Below are positions 27,028 to 35,650 of a stretch of 64,000 nt of DNA, piece by piece. Under the pieces are notes generated by a model, which worked only from the letters and a program-made list of their open reading frames with translations, was not told the DNA's origin and did not search any database. How positions within the stretch are numbered: position 1 is the stretch's first letter; each line of letters starts with the position of its first letter. The position numbers and the translations under genes are program-made. Source of the DNA: Gammaproteobacteria bacterium (GTDB lineage: Bacteria > Pseudomonadota > Gammaproteobacteria > JAPPPA01). The stretch lies in NCBI GenBank assembly GCA_030425645.1, contig JAUHZK010000007.1, forward strand, positions 62,001 to 126,000, written 5' to 3'.

Positions 27028-28782
27028 TTGAGCAATAAGCCTGCAAAAAACATTAGGCCACTGCGTAAGCTGTGGCCTTTTTTGCGCCTGTATAAAAAAC
27101 AACTGGCCTATGCCAGCACCGCATTAGTCGTTGCCGCAGCGGCCACGCTAGCTCTCCCTGTGGCACTGCGTTTCCTTATCGACGCCGGCTTTAGTGCCGA
27201 AAACAGTAGCCAAATTAACCAGCAATTTAGCGGCCTGTTAGTCCTTGCCGTGGTGCTTGGCATCGCTACCGCGACCCGCTATTACTTCGTCACATGGATT
27301 GGCGAGCGTCTCGTAGCCGATATTCGCAACGCCGTCTATCAACATATTCTTAAGCTCAGCCCAGTATTTTTTGAAAGCACACGCACCGGCGAAGTACTGT
27401 CGCGACTCACCACCGACACCACCTTAATTCAATCAGTAATCGGCTCCAGCCTGTCGATTGCGCTGCGCAATGCACTGACTTTTAGTGGTGGCCTGACAAT
27501 GCTTTTTGTGACCAGTCCCAAGTTGACCGCCATCATCCTGCTAGTGATACCTGTTGTGCTTGTGCCGATTATTATCTTCGGCCGCCGCGTTAGAACGCTT
27601 TCCCGCGCCAGCCAAGACACAGTCGCCGACACCAGCTCGCTCGCACAGGAAGTACTCAATGCCATGCAAACCGTGCAGGCCTATACCGCCGAAGCTTACG
27701 AGGCCAAACGCTACCAAACCGCGGTAGAAACCGCTTTCAGCACCGCCCTACGCCGCATACGCACCCGCGCCGTGCTGACGCTACTGGTTATTCTGCTGGT
27801 ATTTGCTGCCGTCGTCGCGGTACTTTGGATTGGCGCTCAATCAGTCATGAGCGGCAATATGACACCGGGCTTGCTGGGCCAGTTTTTGCTCTACGCCATC
27901 TTTACCGCCGGCGCAGTTGGCGCTCTCAGTGAAACTTGGGGCGAACTACAGCGCGCCGCCGGCGCCACTGAAAGGCTGGTAGAAATTCTAGATACCGAAC
28001 CGGCTATACAAGCGCCAACACAAATCAGCACCATGCCAAGTAGCCTGCGCGGCGAAGTGCATTTCGATGGCATTCACTTCAGCTACCCGTCGCGCCCGGA
28101 TGTTGCTGTATTAGAAAACTTTGACTTACATATCAAAGCCGGCGAAACAGTGGCATTAGTCGGCCCTTCCGGCGCCGGCAAAACCACGGTTTTTCAATTA
28201 CTACTACGTTTCTATGATCCACAAAGCGGCAGCATTCGGCTCGACAACACAGCCATTACCGCTTGCGACCCTGCCGCGGTGCGCCGCCACCTTGGCCTAG
28301 TGCCTCAAGAGCCTATTATTTTTGCTGCCAGCGCCGCCGACAATATTCGCTATGGCGACGAAGACGCTAGCCAAGAGCAAGTGATTCACGCCGCCAAACA
28401 TGCCGCCGCCGACGGTTTCATTCAGCAACAGCCAGAAGGCTACAACACCTTCCTTGGCGAACGTGGCATGCGGCTCTCTGGCGGTCAGAAACAACGTATT
28501 GCCATCGCCCGCGCAATGCTTAAAAACGCCGAAGTCGTGCTACTAGATGAAGCCACCAGCGCACTCGACGCCGAGTCTGAACAGCTTGTTCAGCAAGCCC
28601 TTGAAGAGCTTACCGAAAACCGTACTACCTTAGTAATAGCGCACCGCCTAGCGACAGTACGCGAGGCCGATCGGATTGTGGTGATGGAAAAAGGCCGAGT
28701 AGTCGCCACTGGCAGCCACGACGAGTTGGTCGCTGAGGGCGGTTTATACGCGCGCTTAGCAAAGCTGCAATTCAAAGATTAG
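27028..28782 (+). CDS. ABC exporter, fused permease and ATPase (MsbA/ABCB type)
   Basis: A 584-residue half-transporter starting at TTG 27028. Six hydrophobic segments fill residues 20-310; then a nucleotide-binding domain with G-P-S-G-A-G-K-T-T (about 378-386), L-S-G-G-Q-K-Q-R (about 482) and V-V-L-L-D-E-A-T-S-A (about 503). It should homodimerise and export a lipid, peptide or drug. It starts 14 bp after the DUF934 stop, so it is cotranscribed with cysI, though a link with sulfur is not evident. Relatives are annotated as lipid A/multidrug exporters; the substrate cannot be told. Confidence 0.9.
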   Translation: MSNKPAKNIRPLRKLWPFLRLYKKQLAYASTALVVAAAATLALPVALRFLIDAGFSAENSSQINQQFSGLLVLAVVLGIATATRYYFVTWIGERLVADIRNAVYQHILKLSPVFFESTRTGEVLSRLTTDTTLIQSVIGSSLSIALRNALTFSGGLTMLFVTSPKLTAIILLVIPVVLVPIIIFGRRVRTLSRASQDTVADTSSLAQEVLNAMQTVQAYTAEAYEAKRYQTAVETAFSTALRRIRTRAVLTLLVILLVFAAVVAVLWIGAQSVMSGNMTPGLLGQFLLYAIFTAGAVGALSETWGELQRAAGATERLVEILDTEPAIQAPTQISTMPSSLRGEVHFDGIHFSYPSRPDVAVLENFDLHIKAGETVALVGPSGAGKTTVFQLLLRFYDPQSGSIRLDNTAITACDPAAVRRHLGLVPQEPIIFAASAADNIRYGDEDASQEQVIHAAKHAAADGFIQQQPEGYNTFLGERGMRLSGGQKQRIAIARAMLKNAEVVLLDEATSALDAESEQLVQQALEELTENRTTLVIAHRLATVREADRIVVMEKGRVVATGSHDELVAEGGLYARLAKLQFKD

Positions 28783-28873
28783 GCTAGCGGCCCCTCCACT
28801 GGTCAGTTTCTACAACAGAACCAGCGTAAAACATTAAACTAGCGCCATAATTACAATAGTTTATGGATGAGAT

Positions 28874-29848
28874 ATGACGCGCGCTTTAACACTGGCTGCC
28901 ACTTTACTACTAGCCGCCTGTGGCTCTGAAAACAACAGCCCCGAAACCGAAACCAACAATGGCAATGTTGAGCCACGCGAACTCTGCGTAAACAGCCTTT
29001 GCGGCAGCAAAACGGTACTCGCTGAAATGCCCGGCGCAGAGTATCTGCACTTCACCCCAGACGGGCGACTATTCGCTGCCAGCGATCTCAATATTTTTGA
29101 AGTCACTCGCAACGGCGACCAGTGGATTACCACACCGCTAGCGAGCATGGACTGCGGCTTTGCCGGCATAGAACAACGTGGCGATGTGCTTTACGCCAAT
29201 GGCTGCAACCAGTTATTTGCTGGCGAACTAAGCGACACTCCAGTGATGGAACCGATCCATAGCTACAGCGGCTTCCAACTCGCCAATGGCTTAACCGCAG
29301 ACGCCGATGGCAAGCTCTACGCGGTAAATGGCCCCATCTCTACCAGCGGTTTGGTTGACGCCAAAATAGCCCGTATCACGCTCAATCCCAATAATCCGTT
29401 TGAGGTCATCGAAGAAATCACTTGGGCCGCCGACGGACTCGAATTCCCCAATGGCATCGACTACTTTGACGGCACTATGTACGTCACCGATTCCAGCGTG
29501 TCACAAGTGCAACTAGGTTCGGTAAAAACCATCCCCATCAATAGCGATGGTAGTGCTGGCACCGTCGCCACTTTAAGCACTTGGCCGGGCATATTGGACG
29601 ATTTAACCGTAGTAGATGGCAGCTATATTCTAGTGGCCGATTACGGTAGCGGCATGATTGGCCAAATAGATCTCAACGGCGACATCCTACAAGCCACGTT
29701 GCCGCTCACCTTTCAAAATGCCAGCGCCGTGCTACCGGGTGAACCACCCATGTTTAGCCGTGAAGAAATCTTAGTGACAGAAAAAGGCCTGCTGGGCGAC
29801 ACTGTGTCTCCGATTGGCAATCAGCTATCAGTTTTCCGCCCTAACTAG
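28874..29848 (+). CDS. Lipoprotein with an SMP-30/gluconolactonase-like beta-propeller
   Basis: A 324-residue protein with a lipoprotein signal (L-L-L-A-A-C at 13-18) and then a low-complexity N/E/T linker. The rest has the repeated blade pattern of a six-bladed propeller: F-T-P-D-G-R-L-F-A-A, L-A-N-G-L-T-A-D-A-D-G-K-L-Y-A-V-N-G and F-P-N-G-I-D-Y-F-D-G-T-M-Y-V-T-D-S, the last resembling the metal-binding motif of SMP-30 family lactonases. It is probably anchored in the outer membrane facing the periplasm. Activity is unknown. The last 8 bases overlap the convergent GGDEF-EAL gene. Confidence 0.75.
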   Translation: MTRALTLAATLLLAACGSENNSPETETNNGNVEPRELCVNSLCGSKTVLAEMPGAEYLHFTPDGRLFAASDLNIFEVTRNGDQWITTPLASMDCGFAGIEQRGDVLYANGCNQLFAGELSDTPVMEPIHSYSGFQLANGLTADADGKLYAVNGPISTSGLVDAKIARITLNPNNPFEVIEEITWAADGLEFPNGIDYFDGTMYVTDSSVSQVQLGSVKTIPINSDGSAGTVATLSTWPGILDDLTVVDGSYILVADYGSGMIGQIDLNGDILQATLPLTFQNASAVLPGEPPMFSREEILVTEKGLLGDTVSPIGNQLSVFRPN

Positions 29849-31538
29849 ACTTAGCAAACTCATCAAGCAAGTCTGCTAGCGCCATTGGTTTAGCTAAGCA
29901 AAAACCCTGCAGCTCATCGCAACCAAGCGACTTGACCACGTCGAGCTGCTGGGTGGTTTCCACGCCTTCACACACCACCTGCATACCTAAATCGTGACAC
30001 ATGCTAATGGTGGTTCTAACCACGTGGCGATAACGCTCATCGTGATCGATCTTGGCAATAAAACTGCGATCCAGCTTGACCTTATCAATCGGCAGCTGCG
30101 CCAAATAATTCAGCGACGAGTAGCCAGTGCCGAAATCATCCAACACGATCACAAAGCCAGCCTGTCGAAGCTGATGCAATACAGCGATGGTGTTCTCAAT
30201 ATTTCCAAACACCACCGTCTCTGTTATTTCTAGATGCACTAGCTCAGGTGGCAGCTGATATTTTTTCACCACTGCCAACACCTGCTCTACAAACCCGGCG
30301 GCCGACAACTGCGCCGGACTGACATTGATCGCAACGAACTGTGAAGCTGACTGTTGCTTAGCTGCCAGCGCACGACGCCATTTAACAAAGTCACGACAAG
30401 CCAACTCCAAGGCCAACTGTCCTAGGGCGTGAATACATTCAGCACGCTCCGCTACTGCAATAAACTCAGCTGGTCGCACTAACACACCGTCGTGCTGCCA
30501 ACGCAACAGCGCTTCAACGCCCAGCAACTGTCCGGAAACTGAGAATTGCGGCTGGTAATGCATCAAAAATTCGCGTGCAGCCAAACCCTCGTCAATATCT
30601 CGCAGCAGCGCCATTTCCGCATCAGCCACGTAATGCGCCTCGGGGTCGTAGAGGGTTACCGCGCCTCGACCCGATATTTTCGACTGATACATTGCCAAGT
30701 CTGCACAACGCAGACAGGTCTCTACGTCGTCATTCGGTTGCGCAATATAAACCCCAGCACTAGCGCCCAAGTTAATCGGCCGCGAAGCCACAATTAGCGG
30801 CTGCCGTATTAACTCAACCAACTTACCTGCCACAAGCCGTGATTCGTTTTCTAGGGCGGCATGCTCCGGCCCCTGCCAGAGCAAAAGAAACTCATCTCCA
30901 CCCAAACGAGCTACTAACCAGTTGTCCGGAACCTTCAGCTGTAAACGCTGGCTAAGCGCCATTAACACCTGGTCACCAAATGCGTGGCCATAAAGATCAT
31001 TCACATCTTTAAAGCCATCTAGATCAATGTAAATCACACTCGCGCCGGCGCCCGTTTTTAAGGCGCAAGAAAGCTCCTGCTCAACCGCACGGCGGTTTGC
31101 CAACCCGGTTAGGGCATCATGCGTGGCCTCGAAATTGAGTCGTGCTTCTGCAGTTTTACGCTCGGTGATATCGCTGTAGGTCCCCATCACGCCGACAACC
31201 TCACCATCGGCATTACGCAATGGAACCTTGTTGGTGACCAGCCAGTGCTGTTCGCCATCCCCCTGCGTCTGCGGCTCTTCAATATTCAGCTTCGACTCAC
31301 CAGAGCTCATCACCTCCTGATCATCCTGACGAAAAGCCTCGGCTTGCTCGGGCGTCCACGCCAATTCGAAATCTGTCTTGCCTATTAGCTCGTCGACGTG
31401 ACTCAGGCCAGCATCTTGAACAAAGGCCGCATTGCCGCCCAGATATACAGAATCGCGGTCTTTATAGAATATTCGCAAGGGTAGGCAATCAACGACCTGC
31501 TGAAAAAGCGCTAACGGCGGTAAGTTGTTATCAACCAC
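29841..31538 (-). CDS. PAS-GGDEF-EAL cyclic-di-GMP signalling protein
   Basis: A 565-residue soluble protein starting at GTG 31538. A PAS domain covers about 10-125, then a GGDEF domain with intact G-G-D-E-F at 213-217, then an EAL domain with E-A-L at 342-344 and the conserved E-I-T-E-T, D-D-F-G-T-G-Y-S-S-L, K-L-D and E-G-V-E-T motifs. Both diguanylate cyclase and phosphodiesterase activities look possible. No RxxD inhibitory site lies before GGDEF, and no membrane segment is seen. The PAS ligand is unknown. It stands alone. Confidence 0.94.
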   Translation of the reverse strand: MVDNNLPPLALFQQVVDCLPLRIFYKDRDSVYLGGNAAFVQDAGLSHVDELIGKTDFELAWTPEQAEAFRQDDQEVMSSGESKLNIEEPQTQGDGEQHWLVTNKVPLRNADGEVVGVMGTYSDITERKTAEARLNFEATHDALTGLANRRAVEQELSCALKTGAGASVIYIDLDGFKDVNDLYGHAFGDQVLMALSQRLQLKVPDNWLVARLGGDEFLLLWQGPEHAALENESRLVAGKLVELIRQPLIVASRPINLGASAGVYIAQPNDDVETCLRCADLAMYQSKISGRGAVTLYDPEAHYVADAEMALLRDIDEGLAAREFLMHYQPQFSVSGQLLGVEALLRWQHDGVLVRPAEFIAVAERAECIHALGQLALELACRDFVKWRRALAAKQQSASQFVAINVSPAQLSAAGFVEQVLAVVKKYQLPPELVHLEITETVVFGNIENTIAVLHQLRQAGFVIVLDDFGTGYSSLNYLAQLPIDKVKLDRSFIAKIDHDERYRHVVRTTISMCHDLGMQVVCEGVETTQQLDVVKSLGCDELQGFCLAKPMALADLLDEFAKSS

Positions 31539-31581
31539 TCGAGCCTACCAAGCAACACGAATTAGAAAACAATATAGCAAA

Positions 31582-32562
31582 TTAACGCGCAGGGCCGCCC
31601 ACCAGAGCGGCCGCATCCGCTAGCACCTGGCTACCGGCATCGGCTTTCCAGGCGTTTTCAGACAGAAACCGTTTGAAAGCTTTGGCACCATTCTGGGCTT
31701 GGAACAGCCCCATCATATGGCGGGTACTGTAAAAAAGACGCTGGCCAGCGGCTAGCTCGGCATCAATGAAAGGCAACATTTTGGCAACGGCGTCCTGCCG
31801 GCTTTGCAGCGGATCTGCTTGCCCAAAATAACGGCTATCGACTTCCGCCATTAGCCACGGGTTGTGATACGCCTCTCGCCCTAGCATGACGCCGTCAACA
31901 TGCTGCAAATGCAGCTCACATTCTTGATGCGTTTTAATGCCGCCGTTAATAATAATGTTGAGCTGCGGCAACTCACGTTTTAAGCGATACACATACTCGT
32001 ATTTTAACGGCGGCACTTCGCGGTTTTGCTTAGGCGAAAGCCCACCTAATACCGCCTTACGCGCATGCACAATAAACGTATCACAACCGCTTTCAGCCAC
32101 GGTAACAACAAAATTAAGCATATCTTCATAGCGATCAGCATCATCAATCCCGATACGATGTTTAACCGTAACCGGTATCGCCACGGCGTCTTGCATTGCC
32201 TTAATGCAATCCCTAACCAACTCAGGCTGCGCCATTAGGCAAGCACCAAACTGGCCGTTTTGGACCCGGTCGCTGGGACAGCCACAGTTCAAGTTAACTT
32301 CGTCATAACCCCACTGCTCGGCTAATTTTGTCGCCTTGGCTAAATCCGCTGGATCGCTGCCACCCAACTGCAGCGCTAACGGATGCTCAGCATCATCAAA
32401 ACGCAGATGGCGTTCAACGTCGCCAAACAGCAAGGCGCCGGTGGTTACCATTTCGGTGTACAGCAGCGCCTGCTGCGTCAACTGGCGATGGAAGTAACGG
32501 CACTCGCGTGTCGTCCAATCCATCATCGGTGCGACAGAAAATCGGTGGTAAGCAGCAGCCAT
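31582..32562 (-). CDS. dusA: tRNA-dihydrouridine(20/20a) synthase DusA
   Basis: A 326-residue FMN enzyme beginning F-S-V-A-P-M-M-D-W-T, the DusA signature, with N-C-G-C-P-S-D-R-V-Q-N-G-Q-F-G-A-C-L-M carrying the catalytic Cys and H-A-R-K-A-V-L-G-G-L-S-P-K-Q-N-R for tRNA contact. It reduces U20/U20a in the D-loop. It is a stand-alone gene on the minus strand, downstream of a strong terminator. Confidence 0.95.
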   Translation of the reverse strand: MAAAYHRFSVAPMMDWTTRECRYFHRQLTQQALLYTEMVTTGALLFGDVERHLRFDDAEHPLALQLGGSDPADLAKATKLAEQWGYDEVNLNCGCPSDRVQNGQFGACLMAQPELVRDCIKAMQDAVAIPVTVKHRIGIDDADRYEDMLNFVVTVAESGCDTFIVHARKAVLGGLSPKQNREVPPLKYEYVYRLKRELPQLNIIINGGIKTHQECELHLQHVDGVMLGREAYHNPWLMAEVDSRYFGQADPLQSRQDAVAKMLPFIDAELAAGQRLFYSTRHMMGLFQAQNGAKAFKRFLSENAWKADAGSQVLADAAALVGGPAR

Positions 32563-32573
32563 AACGCGTTACA

Positions 32574-32608
32574 TAAAAAAAGGGGCGCTATTGTAGCGCC
32601 CCTTTTTA
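32574..32608 (-). terminator. Terminator after the Met/His-rich outer-membrane protein gene
   Basis: The perfect stem AGGGGCGCTA/TAGCGCCCCT (loop TTG) is flanked by seven A and five T, so it works on the minus strand for the gene ending at 32624. Confidence 0.88.
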
Positions 32609-32623
32609 CAACTAGCCTTAATT

Positions 32624-33649
32624 CTAGAAGGCGTACTGATAACCAATTGTTGCTGTGCTATCCACTTCCAACTGAGGGCCGTTCAGGTTTTGCTGAACTG
32701 GAACGCCGTATTCCAGCGCCAAACGATGACCGCCACTAGACAGCCAGTTAACGCCCAAGTGTAAATCGGTGCGACGACCGGCGCGACGCTCTGGATCAGC
32801 CGTTGGCACCATCATTGGGTTAACCGAAGGCGCCGGATCCGCACCTTCGATATTCTGCCAAGACTGCCATTGCAAACGGCTAGACACACTAATCGCACTG
32901 CTTAGATTCCAAGCTACCCAGCTTTGCACATCAAGCGCATTGCCTAGGCGGTAATCACGGTCGTTATCGCCACCAAGACGAATAGTTGCGGTGGTTTGTG
33001 CGCCCCAAGACCAACCTTGGTTGAGTTTGCTCCAAGTAATGGCCGGACGTAGGTCATAAGTACCAGAACCCAACTGCATTGGGTAAGGCAAGATCACTTC
33101 GTTACCCATCGACGCTGGCGTCTGGTCTTTTTCTTCAATCGAACCCGTCGGCAAGCTCAGCGCCATAGTGGCGTGCATCTTGCCTCCTTGGTAATCATAT
33201 AGTGGCAACAAAGCCGCTACGCGAATATCGCCTAGACCTTCAGTTTTAGTTATGAAGCGACCACCCGACGCCGTTTCATGGTCCATTTCGGTTTCTAGGT
33301 AAGGCACCATCAACATCAATGTGACCTTGTCACTAGGGGCATACATCGCGCCAAACATATGCATTTGCATATCCATTTTCAGTGGCGCCACCATGTAACC
33401 CATCGGGCCTGGGCCAGCGGCTAGGGTTTCCGCAGTAGACAAGCGGCGATCGCCGTCGCGGTTGCCTTCCATTGCCATATGCATGTAGCGGTAGGAGAAC
33501 ATCCATTCGCCCTCTTTGTGCATGTGGTCCGCCATTACGCCAATCGGCGCATGACTATCAGCACGTGCGGCATGATTTTCGTGGGCGTTAAGTACAGAAC
33601 AGGTAAAAGAGGCAGCGCAAGCGCCAGCCAAAACAAAAGCATTTTTCAT
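32624..33649 (-). CDS. Met/His-rich outer-membrane beta-barrel protein (probable metal-linked transporter family)
   Basis: A 341-residue protein with a signal peptide (1-22) followed by H-E-N-H-A-A and a Met/His-rich stretch (M-A-D-H-M-H-K-E-G-E-W-M then Y-R-Y-M-H-M-A-M-E-G and M-Q-M-H-M-F-G-A-M-Y). The remaining sequence alternates hydrophobic and polar residues and ends in Y-Q-Y-A-F, a typical barrel with a C-terminal Phe. Similar proteins sit beside copper genes, and Met/His clusters bind copper or silver, so metal handling is likely but inferred. The DUF2946 gene (linked to copper in other genomes) is 73 bp upstream on the same strand. Confidence 0.7.
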   Translation of the reverse strand: MKNAFVLAGACAASFTCSVLNAHENHAARADSHAPIGVMADHMHKEGEWMFSYRYMHMAMEGNRDGDRRLSTAETLAAGPGPMGYMVAPLKMDMQMHMFGAMYAPSDKVTLMLMVPYLETEMDHETASGGRFITKTEGLGDIRVAALLPLYDYQGGKMHATMALSLPTGSIEEKDQTPASMGNEVILPYPMQLGSGTYDLRPAITWSKLNQGWSWGAQTTATIRLGGDNDRDYRLGNALDVQSWVAWNLSSAISVSSRLQWQSWQNIEGADPAPSVNPMMVPTADPERRAGRRTDLHLGVNWLSSGGHRLALEYGVPVQQNLNGPQLEVDSTATIGYQYAF

Positions 33650-33722
33650 TGGTTTTAATCTTCAAATAATCAAGCACAAGCCACGGACTTGTCCGCAGCC
33701 ATTAAATATAAGTAAGCGTTGA

Positions 33723-34142
33723 TTATTGAGGTGGTGCGCGCGCTGAGTAGCGGCTAAAAAAAGCGCTTTGTGGCTCTACCGCTTGTAGAGCCAGTTGTTC
33801 GCGAAACAGCTCAAACTTAGGCTCTTCAAGCTCAGCTGCATTAGCAATGGCGAATAAGCCGGCCGCGCAAAGCTCACAGTCGTTGCCGTCGGCCATCGCG
33901 CTGGCCGGCAATAGCTGCTGCAGCAACTCCGCCGGCAAATCCATAGCCCGTAGCTGCTGCGACAACTGCGGCGACATTTGGCCACAGTAATAGGGGCTAG
34001 ACACATCCGCAGAGCGCATCGCCGCCTGTGCCGCCATTGGCAGCAAGGCTTGAAATAAAGCGGCGCATAACAACAGCAAGCGCAATGCGCGGCCGCCCAA
34101 AAGGCTGCGTGCATGGCCACGTTGGCGGAATGAATTCAGCAT
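33723..34142 (-). CDS. DUF2946-like exported protein with a C-x-x-C motif
   Basis: A 139-residue protein. A hydrophobic segment (residues 20-42, L-R-L-L-L-L-C-A-A-L-F-Q-A-L-L-P) acts as a signal or anchor. A periplasmic region follows with Y-C-G-Q-M and D-C-E-L-C-A-A-G, the Cys pattern of DUF2946, a family associated with copper regulons. It starts 4 bp after the end of the SRPBCC-SDR gene, so it probably shares that transcript, and the Met/His-rich barrel gene follows it. This ties the metal pair to the light-stress cluster. Confidence 0.65.
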   Translation of the reverse strand: MLNSFRQRGHARSLLGGRALRLLLLCAALFQALLPMAAQAAMRSADVSSPYYCGQMSPQLSQQLRAMDLPAELLQQLLPASAMADGNDCELCAAGLFAIANAAELEEPKFELFREQLALQAVEPQSAFFSRYSARAPPQ

Positions 34143-34146
34143 GTGC

Positions 34147-35550
34147 CTATTTTAACAGGGGCGCACAATGCTCCGCTACAAAGGCTTGCAAACGCTGCCA
34201 CTGTTTTTCAGTCACCCGCGTTTTGGCAATGACTTCGGTCGGCACCTGCTGACGGTCAAACCACAGCTTGCCGCTAGGTAACTGCGCCGAAGCACTGGCC
34301 AACCAAACCATAGTGTCGGCACCCATTTGGCTATCGCGTAGGCGTTTTTGCATTTTCTTATTAAAGCCAGGCAAGGACTTTTCCACGCCCGGGGTAGCAG
34401 CCCAGCCCGGATGCATAGCGCTGATGCACAAGTCGGAGCGCTGCTCGGCCCAATGCTGGGTATAGGCCATTAGCGCCCGTTTGGCGCGGGCGTAGGATTT
34501 GCTGCCATCGTACTTTTCGTTTTCAAACTGCCAGTCACTTGGCTTTAAAGCTTGCAAATACATGCCACCGCTGACCACGTTGATCACGCGTGCGCCGTCG
34601 GTCAGCCTCGGCAACAACGCTTCGGTTAGCAGATAAGGTGCCATAAAATTCACCGCAAAACCGAGCTCGCAACCATCCGCCGTAGTTTCGCGCTTGGCGA
34701 ACAAGGCACCGGCATTGTTGATCACCACGTCAATTGACGGCCACTGTTCGGCAATGTTTTCCGCCACCACGTTAATACTAGGCAACTCTAATAAGTCAGC
34801 CTGATAACAATGCAGCCGACTTCCATCCACTCCGGCAAAATCTTGGATGCTTTGCTTAGCCGCTGCCAGCTTTCCTTGGCCACGCCCCAGCAACAGCAAG
34901 GTCGCGCCTAAACGCGCCATTTCACATGCGGCTGCCAAACCCAAACCCGCTGTAGGACCGGTAATTAACACCACTTTGCCGTCCATGCGCTCACTTAAAC
35001 CGCGATTGGGCATATTCCAATAACCACGCTCAGTAAACGACCATGCCGCTGGCAAAATGGCGCGGTAGTTAAACCGCTGTTTGACCGATAGCGGCTGGGG
35101 AGCGGCGGGAGTCAGTGCCGTCGCCATGCCATCCACAGCTTTTTTGCCGACACCATTCAGCCACGGTTGCAAAGCGGATTCCATCCGCGCAACGCCGCCT
35201 GAAAAGGTTAAGTCGGCTTTGTAATGAATCTCGGTTTGGTCGTCGCCACGCGCCGCCAAACTAATCACGTCGTAGGCACCAAAACTGCTGCCTTCGCCAC
35301 TGAGTACAATCTGTGCTTTGCCGTTCGCGGGCGGCTCTAAAGCCTCGGTCACATAACGCATGGGTACGCGGCGTCCGGCACTATTCAACATCAAATCGTA
35401 TTCGGTACCAACCGCGGGCCCACCAGCGGTGAACTTATTGGCGCGGTATACGCCCGGATCCCACTGCTGGATGGTGGAAAAGTCGGCAAGGTAGCGATAG
35501 ACGTCTTCTAAGCTGCGTGGCACCACGCGCTTTTCTTCTAGAGTAACCAT
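34147..35550 (-). CDS. SRPBCC (polyketide cyclase-like) and short-chain dehydrogenase fusion protein
   Basis: A 467-residue fusion. Residues 1-150 form a START-like SRPBCC lipid/hydrophobic-ligand domain (V-P-R-S-L-E-D-V-Y-R-Y-L-A-D-F then I-Q-Q-W-D-P-G-V). Residues 188-467 form a short-chain dehydrogenase with T-G-P-T-A-G-L-G at 197-204, N-N-A-G, and the Y-A-R-A-K catalytic pair. The two parts are usually separate genes in photolyase clusters. An NAD(P)-dependent reaction on a lipid-like substrate held by the first domain is a sensible guess. It is divergent from the merR gene, sharing a 100-bp promoter region with the TATACAA/TGTACAA motifs. Confidence 0.85.
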   Translation of the reverse strand: MVTLEEKRVVPRSLEDVYRYLADFSTIQQWDPGVYRANKFTAGGPAVGTEYDLMLNSAGRRVPMRYVTEALEPPANGKAQIVLSGEGSSFGAYDVISLAARGDDQTEIHYKADLTFSGGVARMESALQPWLNGVGKKAVDGMATALTPAAPQPLSVKQRFNYRAILPAAWSFTERGYWNMPNRGLSERMDGKVVLITGPTAGLGLAAACEMARLGATLLLLGRGQGKLAAAKQSIQDFAGVDGSRLHCYQADLLELPSINVVAENIAEQWPSIDVVINNAGALFAKRETTADGCELGFAVNFMAPYLLTEALLPRLTDGARVINVVSGGMYLQALKPSDWQFENEKYDGSKSYARAKRALMAYTQHWAEQRSDLCISAMHPGWAATPGVEKSLPGFNKKMQKRLRDSQMGADTMVWLASASAQLPSGKLWFDRQQVPTEVIAKTRVTEKQWQRLQAFVAEHCAPLLK

Positions 35551-35589
35551 GAAGTCTTTCTCGAGTTAAATGCTATTAAATATAGTCAA

Positions 35590-35623
35590 TGTACAATATA
35601 ATGACGGCATTATACTTATACAA
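35590..35623. promoter_or_regulatory. Candidate MerR (LitR-type) operator at the divergent SDR-fusion/merR promoter
   Basis: TGTACAA at 35590-35596 and TATACAA at 35617-35623 lie in the 100-bp AT-rich region between the two divergent genes. The same T(A/G)TACAA words recur upstream of the amine oxidase, fadE/DUF2256 and MFS genes. LitR/CarH-type MerR proteins bind repeats of similar TGTACA-like words. Confidence 0.5.
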
Positions 35624-35650
35624 TTCCATTACAACATAAAAATTTTTAGA

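Noticed and set aside
35570-35650. N-terminal extension of the MerR regulator
   Set aside because: It translates the promoter and half-sites; the MerR domain starts right after ATG 35651.
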